Assembly (NCBI RefSeq): GCF_900107275.1
Contig: NZ_FNPI01000009.1
Coordinates: 62,001-126,000 of the forward strand
Reading direction: 5' to 3'
Length of the DNA stretch: 64,000 nucleotides
Source of the DNA: Evansella caseinilytica
Lineage (GTDB): Bacteria; Bacillota; Bacilli; Bacillales; Salisediminibacteriaceae
Part shown: positions 26,781-35,019 of the stretch, piece after piece
Layout: the number at the start of each line of letters is the position of its first letter
Numbering within the stretch: the stretch's first letter is position 1
Notes under the pieces: generated by a model
Seen by the model: only the letters and a program-made list of their open reading frames with translations
What the model was told of the DNA's origin: nothing
Databases searched by the model: none
Translations under genes and position numbers: made by a program

Positions 26781-27352
26781 AACTGGCAGGGATTCTTCCG
26801 TTTGCACGCGAACTGCTGAAAACAGCGGTATCCGCCGGGGATATCGCTGTCGACGCCACCGCCGGGAACGGGCATGACACACTGTTTTTGTGCGGTCTTG
26901 TCGGCCGTCAAGGTACTGTATACAGCTTTGACATCCAGGCGGAAGCGATCGCCGCAACGAAGAAAAGGCTGGCGCAGCACGCTGTTGCCGACGAAGTCGT
27001 TCAGCTTATTCATGACGGGCATGAGAAGCTTACCCACTATTTAACCCCTGCACATCACGGACAAGTGGCAGGCGCCGTATTTAATTTGGGCTATCTCCCG
27101 GGAAGCGACAAGTCGGTTGTCACAACTCCGGAAACAACGCTTGCGGCGATCGATCAAGTCCTGCAACAGTTGAAAAAGGAAGGCATCGTCGTCCTTGTCG
27201 TCTATCATGGACATCCGGAAGGAAAAAAAGAAAGGGACGAGCTGCTGCCGTTCATAGCGTCTCTGTCTCAGGAGGAGTATCATGTCCTGCAATACGGGTT
27301 TATCAATCAAAGAAACGCCCCGCCGTTCATCATCGCTATTGAAAAGCGCTGA
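26777..27352 (+). CDS. mnmM: tRNA 5-aminomethyl-2-thiouridine methyltransferase (MnmM/YtqB)
   Basis: A 191-residue class I SAM-dependent methyltransferase. Motif I is AVDATAGNGHDTLFL at about 25-39, and FNLGYLPGSDK serves as the catalytic/substrate motif. YtqB (MnmM) methylates nm5s2U to mnm5s2U in tRNAs for Lys, Glu and Gln in Gram-positive bacteria. AAGGAG lies ten bases before the ATG. The start overlaps the mnmL stop by four bases. Confidence 0.9.
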   Translation: MKLAGILPFARELLKTAVSAGDIAVDATAGNGHDTLFLCGLVGRQGTVYSFDIQAEAIAATKKRLAQHAVADEVVQLIHDGHEKLTHYLTPAHHGQVAGAVFNLGYLPGSDKSVVTTPETTLAAIDQVLQQLKKEGIVVLVVYHGHPEGKKERDELLPFIASLSQEEYHVLQYGFINQRNAPPFIIAIEKR

Positions 27353-27370
27353 AAAAATTTTTTCAAAATA

Positions 27371-28438
27371 CTACGTCCCGCTTATGCGGCGATAGAGCCA
27401 GCCGTTCACGAAGAAAAATAAGGCAGGTGCTCCGCCGCTTTTTATGAACTCCTTGCCTTTTTTTCGAAGCCCTGGGTCGTTTTTTACTTTATCGTCGGCT
27501 AAATAGATCGCTAGCAGCCCGTTGTTTATCAGCCGATGAAACTTCCAGTCTGGAAGATCGCGAATGCTTTTTTCCGCCTGGTGAAAAAAATGCTTCATCC
27601 GTTCCATCATCACGTCGTCATTTTTGTAATAAAAACAGAAATTCAAATCGCCGCCTAGGCGATCTTCCTCCTGATCGATGAAGTAGTCCATCATAATATG
27701 CAGTCCCTGAACCCACGGGAAATATCCTTCTTTAATCGTTTTCGTCTCGTCATCGGCGAGCACATCCCTGGAGGCAGCATAGGACGTTAAGCAAAATATT
27801 CCCAGCGTCGAGCCGCAGCAGGCGGAAAATTCAAACCAGGACATGGGAGGAACTGTCGTTTGGTGAACAGAAAACCATTTTTTTAAGCGTGGAACCCGCT
27901 CTTCTTCCTTTACGTGTTTATGTACCTGTAAATCACTGTATAGCCGTGCCAAGCGAACATTGCTGTCCTGGACACACGAATACCCGGGAAACGTGCTCAC
28001 CGTTTGCTGGCATGTCTGCACGAGCGCAGCTAAGTAACCGCCGTCATCATGTTCATTGCGATGGCGGTAATAATCCTTTAGCGGCTCGCCCGGTGTCAGC
28101 GCGTCCGGCATCGACTCATGCAGTGCCTGGAAATCTTCCGGATCCAGCGATGTGCTGCGGTCGCATAAATTATCCAAATAATCGCTGATCGTCTGATAGG
28201 CGACAATAAAGCGAATGGCATCATTTATTTTGTCACCGGCCAATAAACTGTAAATCGCTCCCCCCTCGCAATGAAACGTTTTCGTCTCAATGCTTGCCAG
28301 CGCCTGGGAGCGCAGCTCCGGATCGGGAATCACCTCCGCTCTCGCCTTCCATTCGTTCAAATACGAGTGGACCTTCGGTAAAACCTTTTTATAAACGTTA
28401 TACATTAATGTCCAAGTAGTCGTCGGAACCTTCACCAT
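27371..28438 (-). CDS. ytpB: Tetraprenyl-beta-curcumene synthase (YtpB-like, DUF2600)
   Basis: A 355-residue large-terpene synthase. B. subtilis YtpB cyclises tetraprenyl diphosphate to tetraprenyl-beta-curcumene on the way to C35 sesquarterpenes. The Asp-rich motif DYLDNLCDR at about 84-92 and the family stretch ACCGSTLGIFCLTSYA are present. GGAGG is four bases before the ATG and seven before the following GTG, so either may be used. The ytpA gene lies just upstream on the same strand, with a family-1 repeat between them. Confidence 0.87.
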   Translation of the reverse strand: MVKVPTTTWTLMYNVYKKVLPKVHSYLNEWKARAEVIPDPELRSQALASIETKTFHCEGGAIYSLLAGDKINDAIRFIVAYQTISDYLDNLCDRSTSLDPEDFQALHESMPDALTPGEPLKDYYRHRNEHDDGGYLAALVQTCQQTVSTFPGYSCVQDSNVRLARLYSDLQVHKHVKEEERVPRLKKWFSVHQTTVPPMSWFEFSACCGSTLGIFCLTSYAASRDVLADDETKTIKEGYFPWVQGLHIMMDYFIDQEEDRLGGDLNFCFYYKNDDVMMERMKHFFHQAEKSIRDLPDWKFHRLINNGLLAIYLADDKVKNDPGLRKKGKEFIKSGGAPALFFFVNGWLYRRISGT

Positions 28439-28470
28439 TCTTCCTCCATTTTTCCTGTATCATTCTAATT

Positions 28471-28719
28471 AGTGTTTATTCAAAAAGATCGTTTTTTTAT
28501 TTTTTTGAACAATGCAATGAGTGAAGCCGATGCATGCCATTAAACCAGCCGGGAGCGGTTTTCTCGGAGCCAGGATGGCGACATTCCGCCGTTGCTCACA
28601 AATGCAACCTGACTGTGCTTCATCGAATCAATTTGCATCGAGAAACCGCAGAGGCAGGACGCGGTACTTCGGCAGATTTGATGTACATCAGGCGGAACCA
28701 TTGTCTTTTTGAACACACT
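28471..28719 (+). repeat. Family-1 foldback repeat, full-length, overlapping the end of ytpA
   Basis: It starts AGTGTTTATTCAAAAAGATC with a hairpin closed by TTTTTTTGAACAATGC, continues AATGAGTGAAGCCGATGC, and ends GGCGGAACCATTGTC then TTTTTGAACACACT. It aligns with 1166-1429 over about 250 bp, including ACAAATGCAACCTGA and CGAGxCAATTTGC-type blocks. The right end encodes the last codons of ytpA. Confidence 0.85.
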
Positions 28720-29506
28720 CTAACAACGATATGTGTATCGTCACAAATCCTAACAGATGGGCAAGCACCTTGTTTTTTTCCGGTTCATTTAAAACCTCGT
28801 GATACAACCCATCCCATTCCTTAAAATATTTATCCGTCACCGCCAAATTGTCGAACCAGCTCCGGACAGCTTCTTTGTCAACGATCCGGTCTTCCCCGCT
28901 CTGCGTCACCAATAGCGGAACATCCGGAAAACTGTCCGCTTTTTGCTGGGCGGCTTGCATCGCTTTTGTCAATTCTTTGTACCAGCGGACGCTCACCCGT
29001 TTAATCAACAATGGATCTGCCGCGTCTCTTTGACGCATCGCTTCATCTCTTGTCCCCATACCGGATTGTCCGGATGAAAAGCGCATGCCTGGGGAAACAA
29101 TGTTCAGGAAAGAAGCCGCTGCTTTTTTCAATCGATGCGGTTCATTCTTCAATCCGAGGCACGGAGACGAAAGCAGGAGGACATCCGGCAATTCTTTCTT
29201 CTTTAAGGAAAGCGTCGTATGTATCGAAATTAATCCACCCATGCTATGTCCGAATAAAATAATCGGAAGCTGGTATGTGCGCGCTTCCTCCAGCCAGCGT
29301 TTGACAACAGCTATATACTGTTGAAATGATTTAACATGTCCTCTTGCTCCTGACGTCGTTCCTTGGCCCGGTAAATCCCCCATAATAACGTGGTAGTGTA
29401 AACGATTCAGCTGTTGAACTGTCCAGCGATATCTTGCGTGATACTCTCCAGCTCCGTGCACAATGACAATCACACCCTTGGCATCCTTCGCTTCCCATTT
29501 CCACAT
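28688..29506 (-). CDS. ytpA: YtpA-like lysophospholipase (alpha/beta hydrolase)
   Basis: A 272-residue serine hydrolase. The nucleophile elbow GHSMGG is at about residues 88-93. The acid is likely the Asp in TQSGEDRIVD and the base the His in GLYHEVLNEPE. B. subtilis YtpA is a phospholipase linked to bacilysocin formation. GGGGG lies a few bases before the ATG. The last ten residues (ECVQKDNGSA) and the stop are encoded by the end of a family-1 repeat, so the native C terminus was replaced or extended. Confidence 0.88.
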   Translation of the reverse strand: MWKWEAKDAKGVIVIVHGAGEYHARYRWTVQQLNRLHYHVIMGDLPGQGTTSGARGHVKSFQQYIAVVKRWLEEARTYQLPIILFGHSMGGLISIHTTLSLKKKELPDVLLLSSPCLGLKNEPHRLKKAAASFLNIVSPGMRFSSGQSGMGTRDEAMRQRDAADPLLIKRVSVRWYKELTKAMQAAQQKADSFPDVPLLVTQSGEDRIVDKEAVRSWFDNLAVTDKYFKEWDGLYHEVLNEPEKNKVLAHLLGFVTIHISLLECVQKDNGSA

Positions 29507-29881
29507 AGAGACCCCCGCTCTCTGTTTTTATTCAATGTTTATTTATGCTGTTTTGCCAAAAAATAGACGCAACTATTGATCCTCCCGCTTTACAAAGCGT
29601 GGCGTGATAACAGCACCGTTTGTAATAACAGCCATTTTCTTGAAGCTTTCGTTCTAAATTTGCTTTTTATCTATCTTCTAACGGTTTTATTGTGACGTCA
29701 AGGGTAATCACTCATCGTTTCTTTTTTTGACGTTTTTTTGGTAAACTAATGACTATTAGCGGTTGTTTCAACAGATTCTCAGTACGAGTAGCGCAGAGGC
29801 GGCGCAACGACGAGATTCGCAGGCGCTGTTTCCCGCACTTTTTGAACATCCTTATTTTTTATGAAAGGAGTTGATCACAAG
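29507..29881. other. Divergent gap with a partial family-2 repeat
   Basis: Between ytpA and ytoA. The only recognised content is a deleted family-2 repeat at 29760-29851. A TTGACG-like sequence near 29727 may belong to a plus-strand promoter. Confidence 0.4.
29760..29851 (-). repeat. Family-2 repeat, internally deleted
   Basis: On the minus strand it reads GGATGTTCAAAAAGTGCGGG, then AACAGCGCCTGCGAATCTCG and TCGTTGCG, before breaking into GTTGAAACAACCGC. It ends ten bases before the mnemonic start region of ytoA, so it forms much of the ytoA leader. Confidence 0.7.
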
Positions 29882-30391
29882 GTGATATATCCATATAAAG
29901 ATTTCTCACCAGAGATCGATGAAACGGTGTTTCTGGCAGACGGAGCAGTGGTTACCGGCGATGTATCCATCGGCGAAAAATCAAGCATTTGGTTTAATAC
30001 GGTGATTCGCGGCGATGTGGCTCCGACTATCATTGGAAAACAAGTTAATATTCAGGATAACAGTGTATTGCATCAAAGTCCAAAGCAGCCGCTCATACTG
30101 GAAGACGGGGTGACGATCGGACATCAGTGTCTTTTACATAGCTGCACGGTGAAAAAACATGCGCTGATCGGTATGGGCTCCATCGTTTTAGACGGTGCCG
30201 AGATCGGAGAAGGGGCGTTTATCGGTGCTGGAAGTCTCGTAACCCAGGGACAGAAAATTCCGCCGCGAACATTGGCTTTTGGCCGCCCGGCAAAGATCAT
30301 CCGCAAATTATCGGATCAAGACACCATGGATATGGATCGGATTCGCAGGGAATATGTGGACAAAGGGCAATACTACAAATCGCTGAAGTAA
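29882..30391 (+). CDS. ytoA: Gamma-carbonic anhydrase-like protein (YtoA)
   Basis: A 169-residue left-handed beta-helix protein. Hexapeptide repeats run from TVFLADGAVVTGDVSIGEKSSIWF through GEIGEGAFIGAGSLV-type turns. Metal-site His residues occur in VLHQSP, TIGHQCLLHS, and the RGDVAPTIIG stretch is characteristic. Activity of YtoA as a carbonic anhydrase is not established. The GTG at 29882 follows AAAGGAG by 11 bases and gives the expected VIYPYK start; the upstream ATG overlaps the ribosome binding site. Confidence 0.85.
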   Translation: MIYPYKDFSPEIDETVFLADGAVVTGDVSIGEKSSIWFNTVIRGDVAPTIIGKQVNIQDNSVLHQSPKQPLILEDGVTIGHQCLLHSCTVKKHALIGMGSIVLDGAEIGEGAFIGAGSLVTQGQKIPPRTLAFGRPAKIIRKLSDQDTMDMDRIRREYVDKGQYYKSLK

Positions 30392-30720
30392 TAAACCGGG
30401 GACATTCCACTGTGCTGAAGGGAAGGAGCCAGCTTGTTAACCCGAAAATCATCGCTTAAAATATAGGGTACACTTCCTTTCTCTCCTTTCCTGTCCGGCC
30501 ACAGCAGACGCCTCCAAACAACGGCATAGCTGCATCTCGTATTGACTTCCACTTGTGTCATCCATCCGCCGGTCCCCGCAAAGCTCTTAAGTACTTCCTC
30601 CGTGATACCAAGACTCTTGATTATAAAAGAAAATTACCTCCGCCTGCTTTTCATTCACCAGCCAGACGATTCCCTCCCCTGCTGCTCTTCAAGCTTTCCA
30701 ATGATGCGACCTGATTGAAT
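30392..30720 (-). pseudogene. Decayed protein-coding remnant with two frameshifts
   Basis: On the minus strand three collinear segments in different frames look like one broken protein: IIGKLEEQQG, then EGIVWLVNEKQAEVIFFYN, then LGITEEVLKSFAGTGGWMTQ continuing to SVPYILSDDFRVNKLAPSL. The switches fall near 30671 and 30620. The amphipathic, low-stop character of each segment supports a former gene. The family was not recognised. There is no ribosome binding site or intact start. Confidence 0.4.
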
Positions 30721-30816
30721 GTTTTAGCCAACACTGTCTATAATACAAATTTTAAATACAATTGCATGCACAACCATTAATCTGTCAGACAGACGCCTAG
30801 GATTCTTTGCAAAATC

Positions 30817-30870
30817 TTAATAATGTCATTAAACAGTCTTAACGTTTCTTCTTTATTATGAAACTATCTT
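30817..30870 (+). promoter_or_regulatory. Candidate PHO box and promoter of the PAP2-GT4 pair
   Basis: TTAATA (30817-30822), ATTAAA (30828-30833) and TTAACG (30839-30844) repeat with an 11-bp period, and a weaker TCTTTA follows at 30850-30855. PhoP sites in Bacillus are TT(A/T/C)ACA-like hexamers separated by about five bases, covering about -60 to -22. A possible -10 (TATCTT) lies at 30865-30870, which would put the boxes in exactly that window. Matches to consensus are only partial. Confidence 0.45.
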
Positions 30871-30897
30871 AATAGAACTCTGAAGGGGGAAGCAACG

Positions 30898-31422
30898 GTG
30901 GAAAAAACACTTCTTTGGATACAAGCACAAGATAGCGCCCTGTTTTGTAAAATCAACCGCAATAAACATATATCGGTTTATCATCAACTGATGAGCATTA
31001 TTACTCATCTAGGCGGCGCCTATTTCACTATCACGTTTGGAATTGCTGCTCTTTTACTATCCGCCGGTTCGTGGAAAGCCGTCTCACTGCAATCCGCCGC
31101 CGCACTGTGTGTAAGTCACGTCATCGTCGCGCTGTTGAAGCGAAAAGTTTGGCGAAAAAGACCGTACCTCATTGTGGATCAGGCATTCGTCATCCATAAT
31201 CCGTTGGAGGATTCATCGTTTCCATCCGGACACACTACTGCTATTTTCTCATTACTCACTCCATACATGCTGTATTCACCTATATTTTTACCGGTGCTAT
31301 TGCCGGTGGCAATCCTTGTCGGCATTTCCAGAATCAGCATCGGCCTGCACTACCCGTCCGATGTGCTGATCGGTGCTCTCATCGGCACAACTACAGCTTT
31401 GGCTGCCGCCGCCTTTATATAA
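30898..31422 (+). CDS. PAP2-family membrane phosphatase
   Basis: A 174-residue integral membrane phosphatase with about five hydrophobic segments. All three catalytic motifs are present: KRKVWRKRP (KX6RP), PSGH and SRISIGLHYPSD (SRX5HX3D). Such enzymes dephosphorylate phosphatidate, undecaprenyl diphosphate or phosphatidylglycerophosphate; the substrate here cannot be told. The GTG start follows AAGGGGGA. The next gene, a glycosyltransferase, begins 42 bases later, suggesting a lipid-headgroup exchange role (inference). Confidence 0.88.
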   Translation: MEKTLLWIQAQDSALFCKINRNKHISVYHQLMSIITHLGGAYFTITFGIAALLLSAGSWKAVSLQSAAALCVSHVIVALLKRKVWRKRPYLIVDQAFVIHNPLEDSSFPSGHTTAIFSLLTPYMLYSPIFLPVLLPVAILVGISRISIGLHYPSDVLIGALIGTTTALAAAAFI

Positions 31423-31464
31423 TACGGTGGCAATACGACAGCAAAACAAGGGGGATACTGTTCC

Positions 31465-32619
31465 ATGAAAATCGCTTTATTTACAGATACGTTTGTCCCG
31501 CAAGTGAACGGCGTTGCCAGAACACTTTCAAGGCTTGTCCGTTATTTTGATTCCCACAATATTCAATACAAAATTTTCGCTCCGGAATATGTCGATGATA
31601 AAGATGTGTATTCTGAGCATATTCATTATTTCACCAGCTTCCGTTTTTCCCCATACCCGGAATGCCGGCTGGCTATTCCGAATGTCGTGAAAATCCGGCA
31701 GCAGCTCCAACTTTTCTCTCCTGACCTGATCCATATTGCCACCCCATTTAACATCGGGTTATGCGGCTTGCACTATTCGTTAAAATATCATGTGCCGTTT
31801 GTTGCTTCTTATCACACTAATTTCGATCAATATCTCCATCATTACGGGCTAAGCTTTATGAGCAATTGGATATGGCAGTATCACCACTGGTTTTACCGCC
31901 ATTGCAAACGAATTTATGCTCCTTCCAGACCGACAAAACGACATTTAGAGGAAAAAGGCTTTCAGGATGTGGAAATCTGGAGCAGAGGTGTGGATTGCGA
32001 TTTATTTTCACCCGGGAAAAACACGGCTTCCTTCCGAGAAAAATACAATTTGAGAAAAAAATATCTTTTTTTATACACAGGACGTGTGGCACCGGAAAAA
32101 GATATTCACGTTTTCTCACAGCTTGTGGAGCGATTGCCTTCACCGATTAAAGAACAGACACAGTGGGTAGTTGTCGGAGACGGGCCGGCTTTGCCCGCTT
32201 TAAAAGCAAAGCATGGGGACAGCGTTTGTTTTACCGGGTATTTGGATGGAGATGAACTGGCCGCCGTATATGCGGCAGCAGATTTGTTGATCTTTCCTTC
32301 ATCAACGGAAACATTCGGAAATGTGGTTCTTGAGTCTCTTGCTTCAGGGACGCCGGCTGTGGTAGCCGACAAAGGCGGCGTCATCGACATTGTCGAAGAT
32401 CAGAAAACCGGATTCATCTGTAAAGAAAAGGATGCAGCTTCATTTTTGAAGGCTATTGAAGAATATGTCTCAGCTTCAGGCGCCGCAAAAAACTCATTAC
32501 AGAAAAACTGCAGGCGGTACGCATTGCAGCATTCCTGGAACAGCATTTTTTCCAACCTGATTGCGGATTACGAAAAAGTGATACACGAAACTGCAAATAA
32601 CAATCATAAATCAGCCTGA
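31465..32619 (+). CDS. GT4-family glycosyltransferase, glycolipid type
   Basis: A 384-residue GT-B retaining glycosyltransferase. The N terminus DTFVPQVNGVARTL and SYHTNFDQY are typical of the MgtA/SqdX/diacylglycerol glycosyltransferase group. The C-terminal domain has YTGRVAPEKDI and the donor-binding FPSSTETFGNVVLESLASG (EX7E). No membrane segment; probably peripheral. With the PAP2 gene it could convert phosphatidate to diacylglycerol and then glycolipid; the candidate PHO box suggests use under phosphate limitation. This role is inference; sugar and acceptor are unknown. Confidence 0.82.
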   Translation: MKIALFTDTFVPQVNGVARTLSRLVRYFDSHNIQYKIFAPEYVDDKDVYSEHIHYFTSFRFSPYPECRLAIPNVVKIRQQLQLFSPDLIHIATPFNIGLCGLHYSLKYHVPFVASYHTNFDQYLHHYGLSFMSNWIWQYHHWFYRHCKRIYAPSRPTKRHLEEKGFQDVEIWSRGVDCDLFSPGKNTASFREKYNLRKKYLFLYTGRVAPEKDIHVFSQLVERLPSPIKEQTQWVVVGDGPALPALKAKHGDSVCFTGYLDGDELAAVYAAADLLIFPSSTETFGNVVLESLASGTPAVVADKGGVIDIVEDQKTGFICKEKDAASFLKAIEEYVSASGAAKNSLQKNCRRYALQHSWNSIFSNLIADYEKVIHETANNNHKSA

Positions 32620-33047
32620 CTGCCAGTCACAGCTGCCTTGGGGATCAATGGCGACAAATCCTCTATGCTTCTACTGTTCAATCAGGAGCCGAAATTTCTT
32701 CTTTTGAGATGTGTGGGGAGGAAGTGGACGATCAGACAGCTTCTATCGCTTACCGTACGACCTCTTTGCGGCTCGCTTCGGGCATGATTAGCTTCTATAA
32801 CGCTTCTTGAGGACATTCGCCAACGCTTCCACCTCCAATTTTATCCTCATAAACTTTTAGAAGTTGTCTTAAAGATCGCTTGATTAGCTTTTAAAACAAC
32901 ACGAAGCAATGAACCCGGCATCACAGAGAATGCTACAGGGGGCTCTGTGAAGAGGGGCTCATTGCTTCTGTAATGGCTCACATCTTTAATAGTTTTTCAT
33001 TCATGGTGGTAGCTGAAACGGCTAAGGGAGCTTGAAGTCCCCATGCT
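32620..33047. other. Intergenic region with a divergent foldback repeat
   Basis: Between converging GT4 and metK. At about 32862-32972 lies AGTTGTCTTAAAGATC with its complement, ACGAAGCAATGA, and GGCTCATTGCTTC, the same architecture as the family-1/3 repeats but diverged. The flanking 240 bases contain nothing recognised. Confidence 0.45.
32862..32972 (+). repeat. Divergent GAAGCAATGA/TCATTGCTTC foldback repeat
   Basis: Outer hairpin AGTTGTCTTAAAGATC / GCTTTTAAAACAAC, then ACGAAGCAATGA pairing with TCATTGCTTCTG around an inner hairpin (CACAGAGAATG...GGCTCTGTG). It has the same order of parts as families 1 and 3, with a different primary sequence. Confidence 0.5.
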
Positions 33048-34262
33048 CTACTTTAATTGCGCACTGTTAAGCGCCTGTTCTTTCAGCACAGCTGCTTTAT
33101 CTGTTTTTTCCCACGGCAACTCCACATCCGTTCTGCCGAAATGGCCGTATGCAGCCGTTTGCTTATAAATAGGTCTACGTAAATCAAGCATTTTAATGAT
33201 CCCTGCCGGACGAAGGTCGAAATTGTTTCGCACAACCTCGACAAGCACCTCTTCCGAAACGGCGCCTGTACCGAAAGTATCAACGGAAATCGATACTGGC
33301 TGCGCCACGCCGATAGCATATGCCAGCTGCACCTCGCAGCGGTCTGCCAAACCGGCAGCAACGATGTTTTTCGCAACATAGCGGGCAGCGTAAGCCGCAG
33401 AACGATCCACCTTCGTTGCATCCTTACCTGAAAAGGCGCCTCCACCGTGGCGGGCATAACCGCCGTACGTATCAACAATAATCTTACGGCCCGTTAATCC
33501 GGCATCCCCTTGAGGACCCCCGATAACAAAACGGCCAGTCGGGTTAATAAAATATTTTGTTTGTTCATCGATCAGATCCTCAGGAACAATCGGTGCAATC
33601 ACATGCTCCTTTAAATCGGCTTTAATTTGTTCCAACGTCACTTCCGGATGGTGTTGAGTGGAAATAACGATAGTATCGATGCGAACGGGCTTGTCGTTTT
33701 CGTCATATTCAACGGTTACTTGTGTTTTTCCGTCCGGTCGAAGATAGGCGAGCGTTTCATTTTTTCGCACTTCGCTCAACTTTCTTGCCAGCTGATGTGA
33801 CAAGGAGATCGGCAATGGCATCAGTTCAGGCGTTTGATTATCTGCGTAACCGAACATTAGCCCTTGGTCGCCGGCACCGATCGCTTCTATTTCCTCATCG
33901 CTCATCTGGCCTTCTCGAGCTTCCAATGCTTTATCTACTCCTTGCGCAATATCAGGCGATTGCTCGTCGATGGATGTCAGGACGGCGCAAGTTTCATAAT
34001 CAAAGCCGTACTTTGCACGAGTATAACCGATATCTTTCACTGTCTCGCGAACGATTTTCGGAATATCAACATATGTTGTTGTGCTGATTTCACCGGCTAC
34101 TAGCACCAACCCGGTTGTTACAGATGTTTCGCATGCAACCCTGGCATTAGGATCTTTCTTCATTATTTCATCCAAAATGGCATCGGAAATCTGGTCGCAA
34201 ATTTTATCAGGATGCCCTTCTGTCACTGATTCAGATGTAAACAAACGACGTTTTTCTGCCAC
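33048..34262 (-). CDS. metK: S-adenosylmethionine synthase
   Basis: MetK makes SAM from methionine and ATP. The 404-residue product has the N-terminal [13 protein letters not shown], the [12 protein letters not shown] motif, and the phosphate-binding loop [19 protein letters not shown], all intact. The start is GTG at 34260-34262, eight bases after AGGAGG. A SAM-I riboswitch with terminator lies about 450-610 bases upstream, but two interspersed repeats now sit between the terminator and the gene. Confidence 0.98.
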   Translation of the reverse strand: MAEKRRLFTSESVTEGHPDKICDQISDAILDEIMKKDPNARVACETSVTTGLVLVAGEISTTTYVDIPKIVRETVKDIGYTRAKYGFDYETCAVLTSIDEQSPDIAQGVDKALEAREGQMSDEEIEAIGAGDQGLMFGYADNQTPELMPLPISLSHQLARKLSEVRKNETLAYLRPDGKTQVTVEYDENDKPVRIDTIVISTQHHPEVTLEQIKADLKEHVIAPIVPEDLIDEQTKYFINPTGRFVIGGPQGDAGLTGRKIIVDTYGGYARHGGGAFSGKDATKVDRSAAYAARYVAKNIVAAGLADRCEVQLAYAIGVAQPVSISVDTFGTGAVSEEVLVEVVRNNFDLRPAGIIKMLDLRRPIYKQTAAYGHFGRTDVELPWEKTDKAAVLKEQALNSAQLK

Positions 34263-34370
34263 AGTACGTACCTCCTCAATTCTGGTCCCTTAAATATAGG
34301 ATATGTTATTCATACGACGGTACTCGTTTTCCAAGTAGAATGGCAAAAATCACTAAGGAAATGATCTTAA

Positions 34371-34512
34371 AGTGTTTGTTCAAAAAGGACGCTTTTTATC
34401 TTTTTGAACAAACACGAAGCAATGAGTGGAGCCGATGCATTCTTTTCAGACCGGCTGTGAGTGGTTTTCTCGCAGGCGGCGCATCGAGCGGAACATTGCC
34501 TTTTTGCACACT
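34371..34512 (+). repeat. Family-1 foldback repeat, short form, in the metK leader
   Basis: AGTGTTTGTTCAAAAAGGAC hairpin, GCAATGAGTGGAGCCGATGC, GGCGCATCGAGCGGAACATT, then GCCTTTTTGCACACT. The element is flanked by TTAA on both sides (34367-34370 and 34513-34516), a possible target duplication. It is near-identical to 4123-4264 and lies inside the transcribed leader of metK, in antisense orientation. Confidence 0.85.
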
Positions 34513-34517
34513 TTAAT

Positions 34518-34670
34518 AGTGTTTGTTCAAAAAAGAGAGCATAACAGAACCAAGAAGATCGAGGCGGGCGGACTCGAGCAGCCCATTGCACAACATGCGT
34601 ACATGAGCAATGGAGCAGCAACGCAGCGAATAGCTTCACAGGCACTGTTTCCCGGACTTTTGAATTTTTT
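34518..34670 (-). repeat. Family-2 repeat in the metK leader
   Basis: On the minus strand it reads TTCAAAAGTCCGGGAAACAG, TTCGCTGCGTTGCTGCTCC, GTACGCATG, CTCGATCTTCTTGG, and TTTTTTGAACAAACACT. It is a complete copy, adjacent to the family-1 copy at 34371-34512. It contains the central GTACG block that is missing in 4553-4672. Confidence 0.8.
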
Positions 34671-34707
34671 TAAGGATATTCATCCCATTTCCTGTTGTTC
34701 GGCATAA

Positions 34708-34736
34708 TAAAAAAACCTTTTCCAGCGAGGAAAAGG
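34708..34736 (-). terminator. Terminator of the SAM-I riboswitch
   Basis: On the minus strand CCTTTTCC (34736-34729) and GGAAAAGG (34723-34716) form an 8-bp stem with loop TCGCT, followed by seven T residues. It follows the aptamer by about 20 bases, the usual arrangement for attenuation. Confidence 0.88.
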
Positions 34737-34758
34737 AATGGTTCCATTCGCCTTTCAC

Positions 34759-34873
34759 CTCTTATCGGCCAAGACATCATTATGTCTTGCAGGTTAGCAC
34801 CGTTCATCAATGGTTTTGATGATGGTTGCCGGGCTTCTTCGGGCCTGTCCCTCCGCCGCCTCAAGGATAAGAG
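34759..34873 (-). promoter_or_regulatory. SAM-I (S-box) riboswitch aptamer
   Basis: On the minus strand the P1 arms are CTCTTATC (34873-34866) and GATAAGAG (34766-34759). Between them are the conserved blocks GGCGGAGGGACAGGCCC, GAAGCCCGGCAACC and GGTGCTAACCTGC. SAM binding should promote the downstream terminator and shut off metK. Confidence 0.93.
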
Positions 34874-34888
34874 TATCCGTTCGCAAAA

Positions 34889-34917
34889 AGAATAACTGAT
34901 TTCCATTGATGTGTCAA
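34889..34917 (-). promoter_or_regulatory. Sigma-A promoter of metK
   Basis: On the minus strand TTGACA (34917-34912), a 17-bp spacer and TATTCT (34894-34889). Transcription would start just before the riboswitch, giving a leader of about 620 nt. Confidence 0.85.
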
Positions 34918-34990
34918 CTAAATTGCGCAGATTTACGGCAAAAAACATTAACGCCAGCACATCCACAGACATGCTCAACACTTCACAAAT

Positions 34991-35019
34991 TTGACAACTT
35001 CTTGACGATTTCCTGTAAT
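34991..35019 (+). promoter_or_regulatory. Strong promoter-like sequence without an assigned gene
   Basis: TTGACA (34991-34996), 17-bp spacer, TGTAAT (35014-35019). It points towards pckA but lies about 400 bases upstream of it. It could give a long pckA leader, a small RNA, or a small membrane peptide (open frame 35143-35346, 67 codons, weak ribosome binding site). Confidence 0.45.

Noticed and set aside
34263-34370. Region immediately upstream of metK searched for the S-box
   Set aside because: No riboswitch motifs occur here; the aptamer is further upstream at 34759-34873, beyond two repeats.
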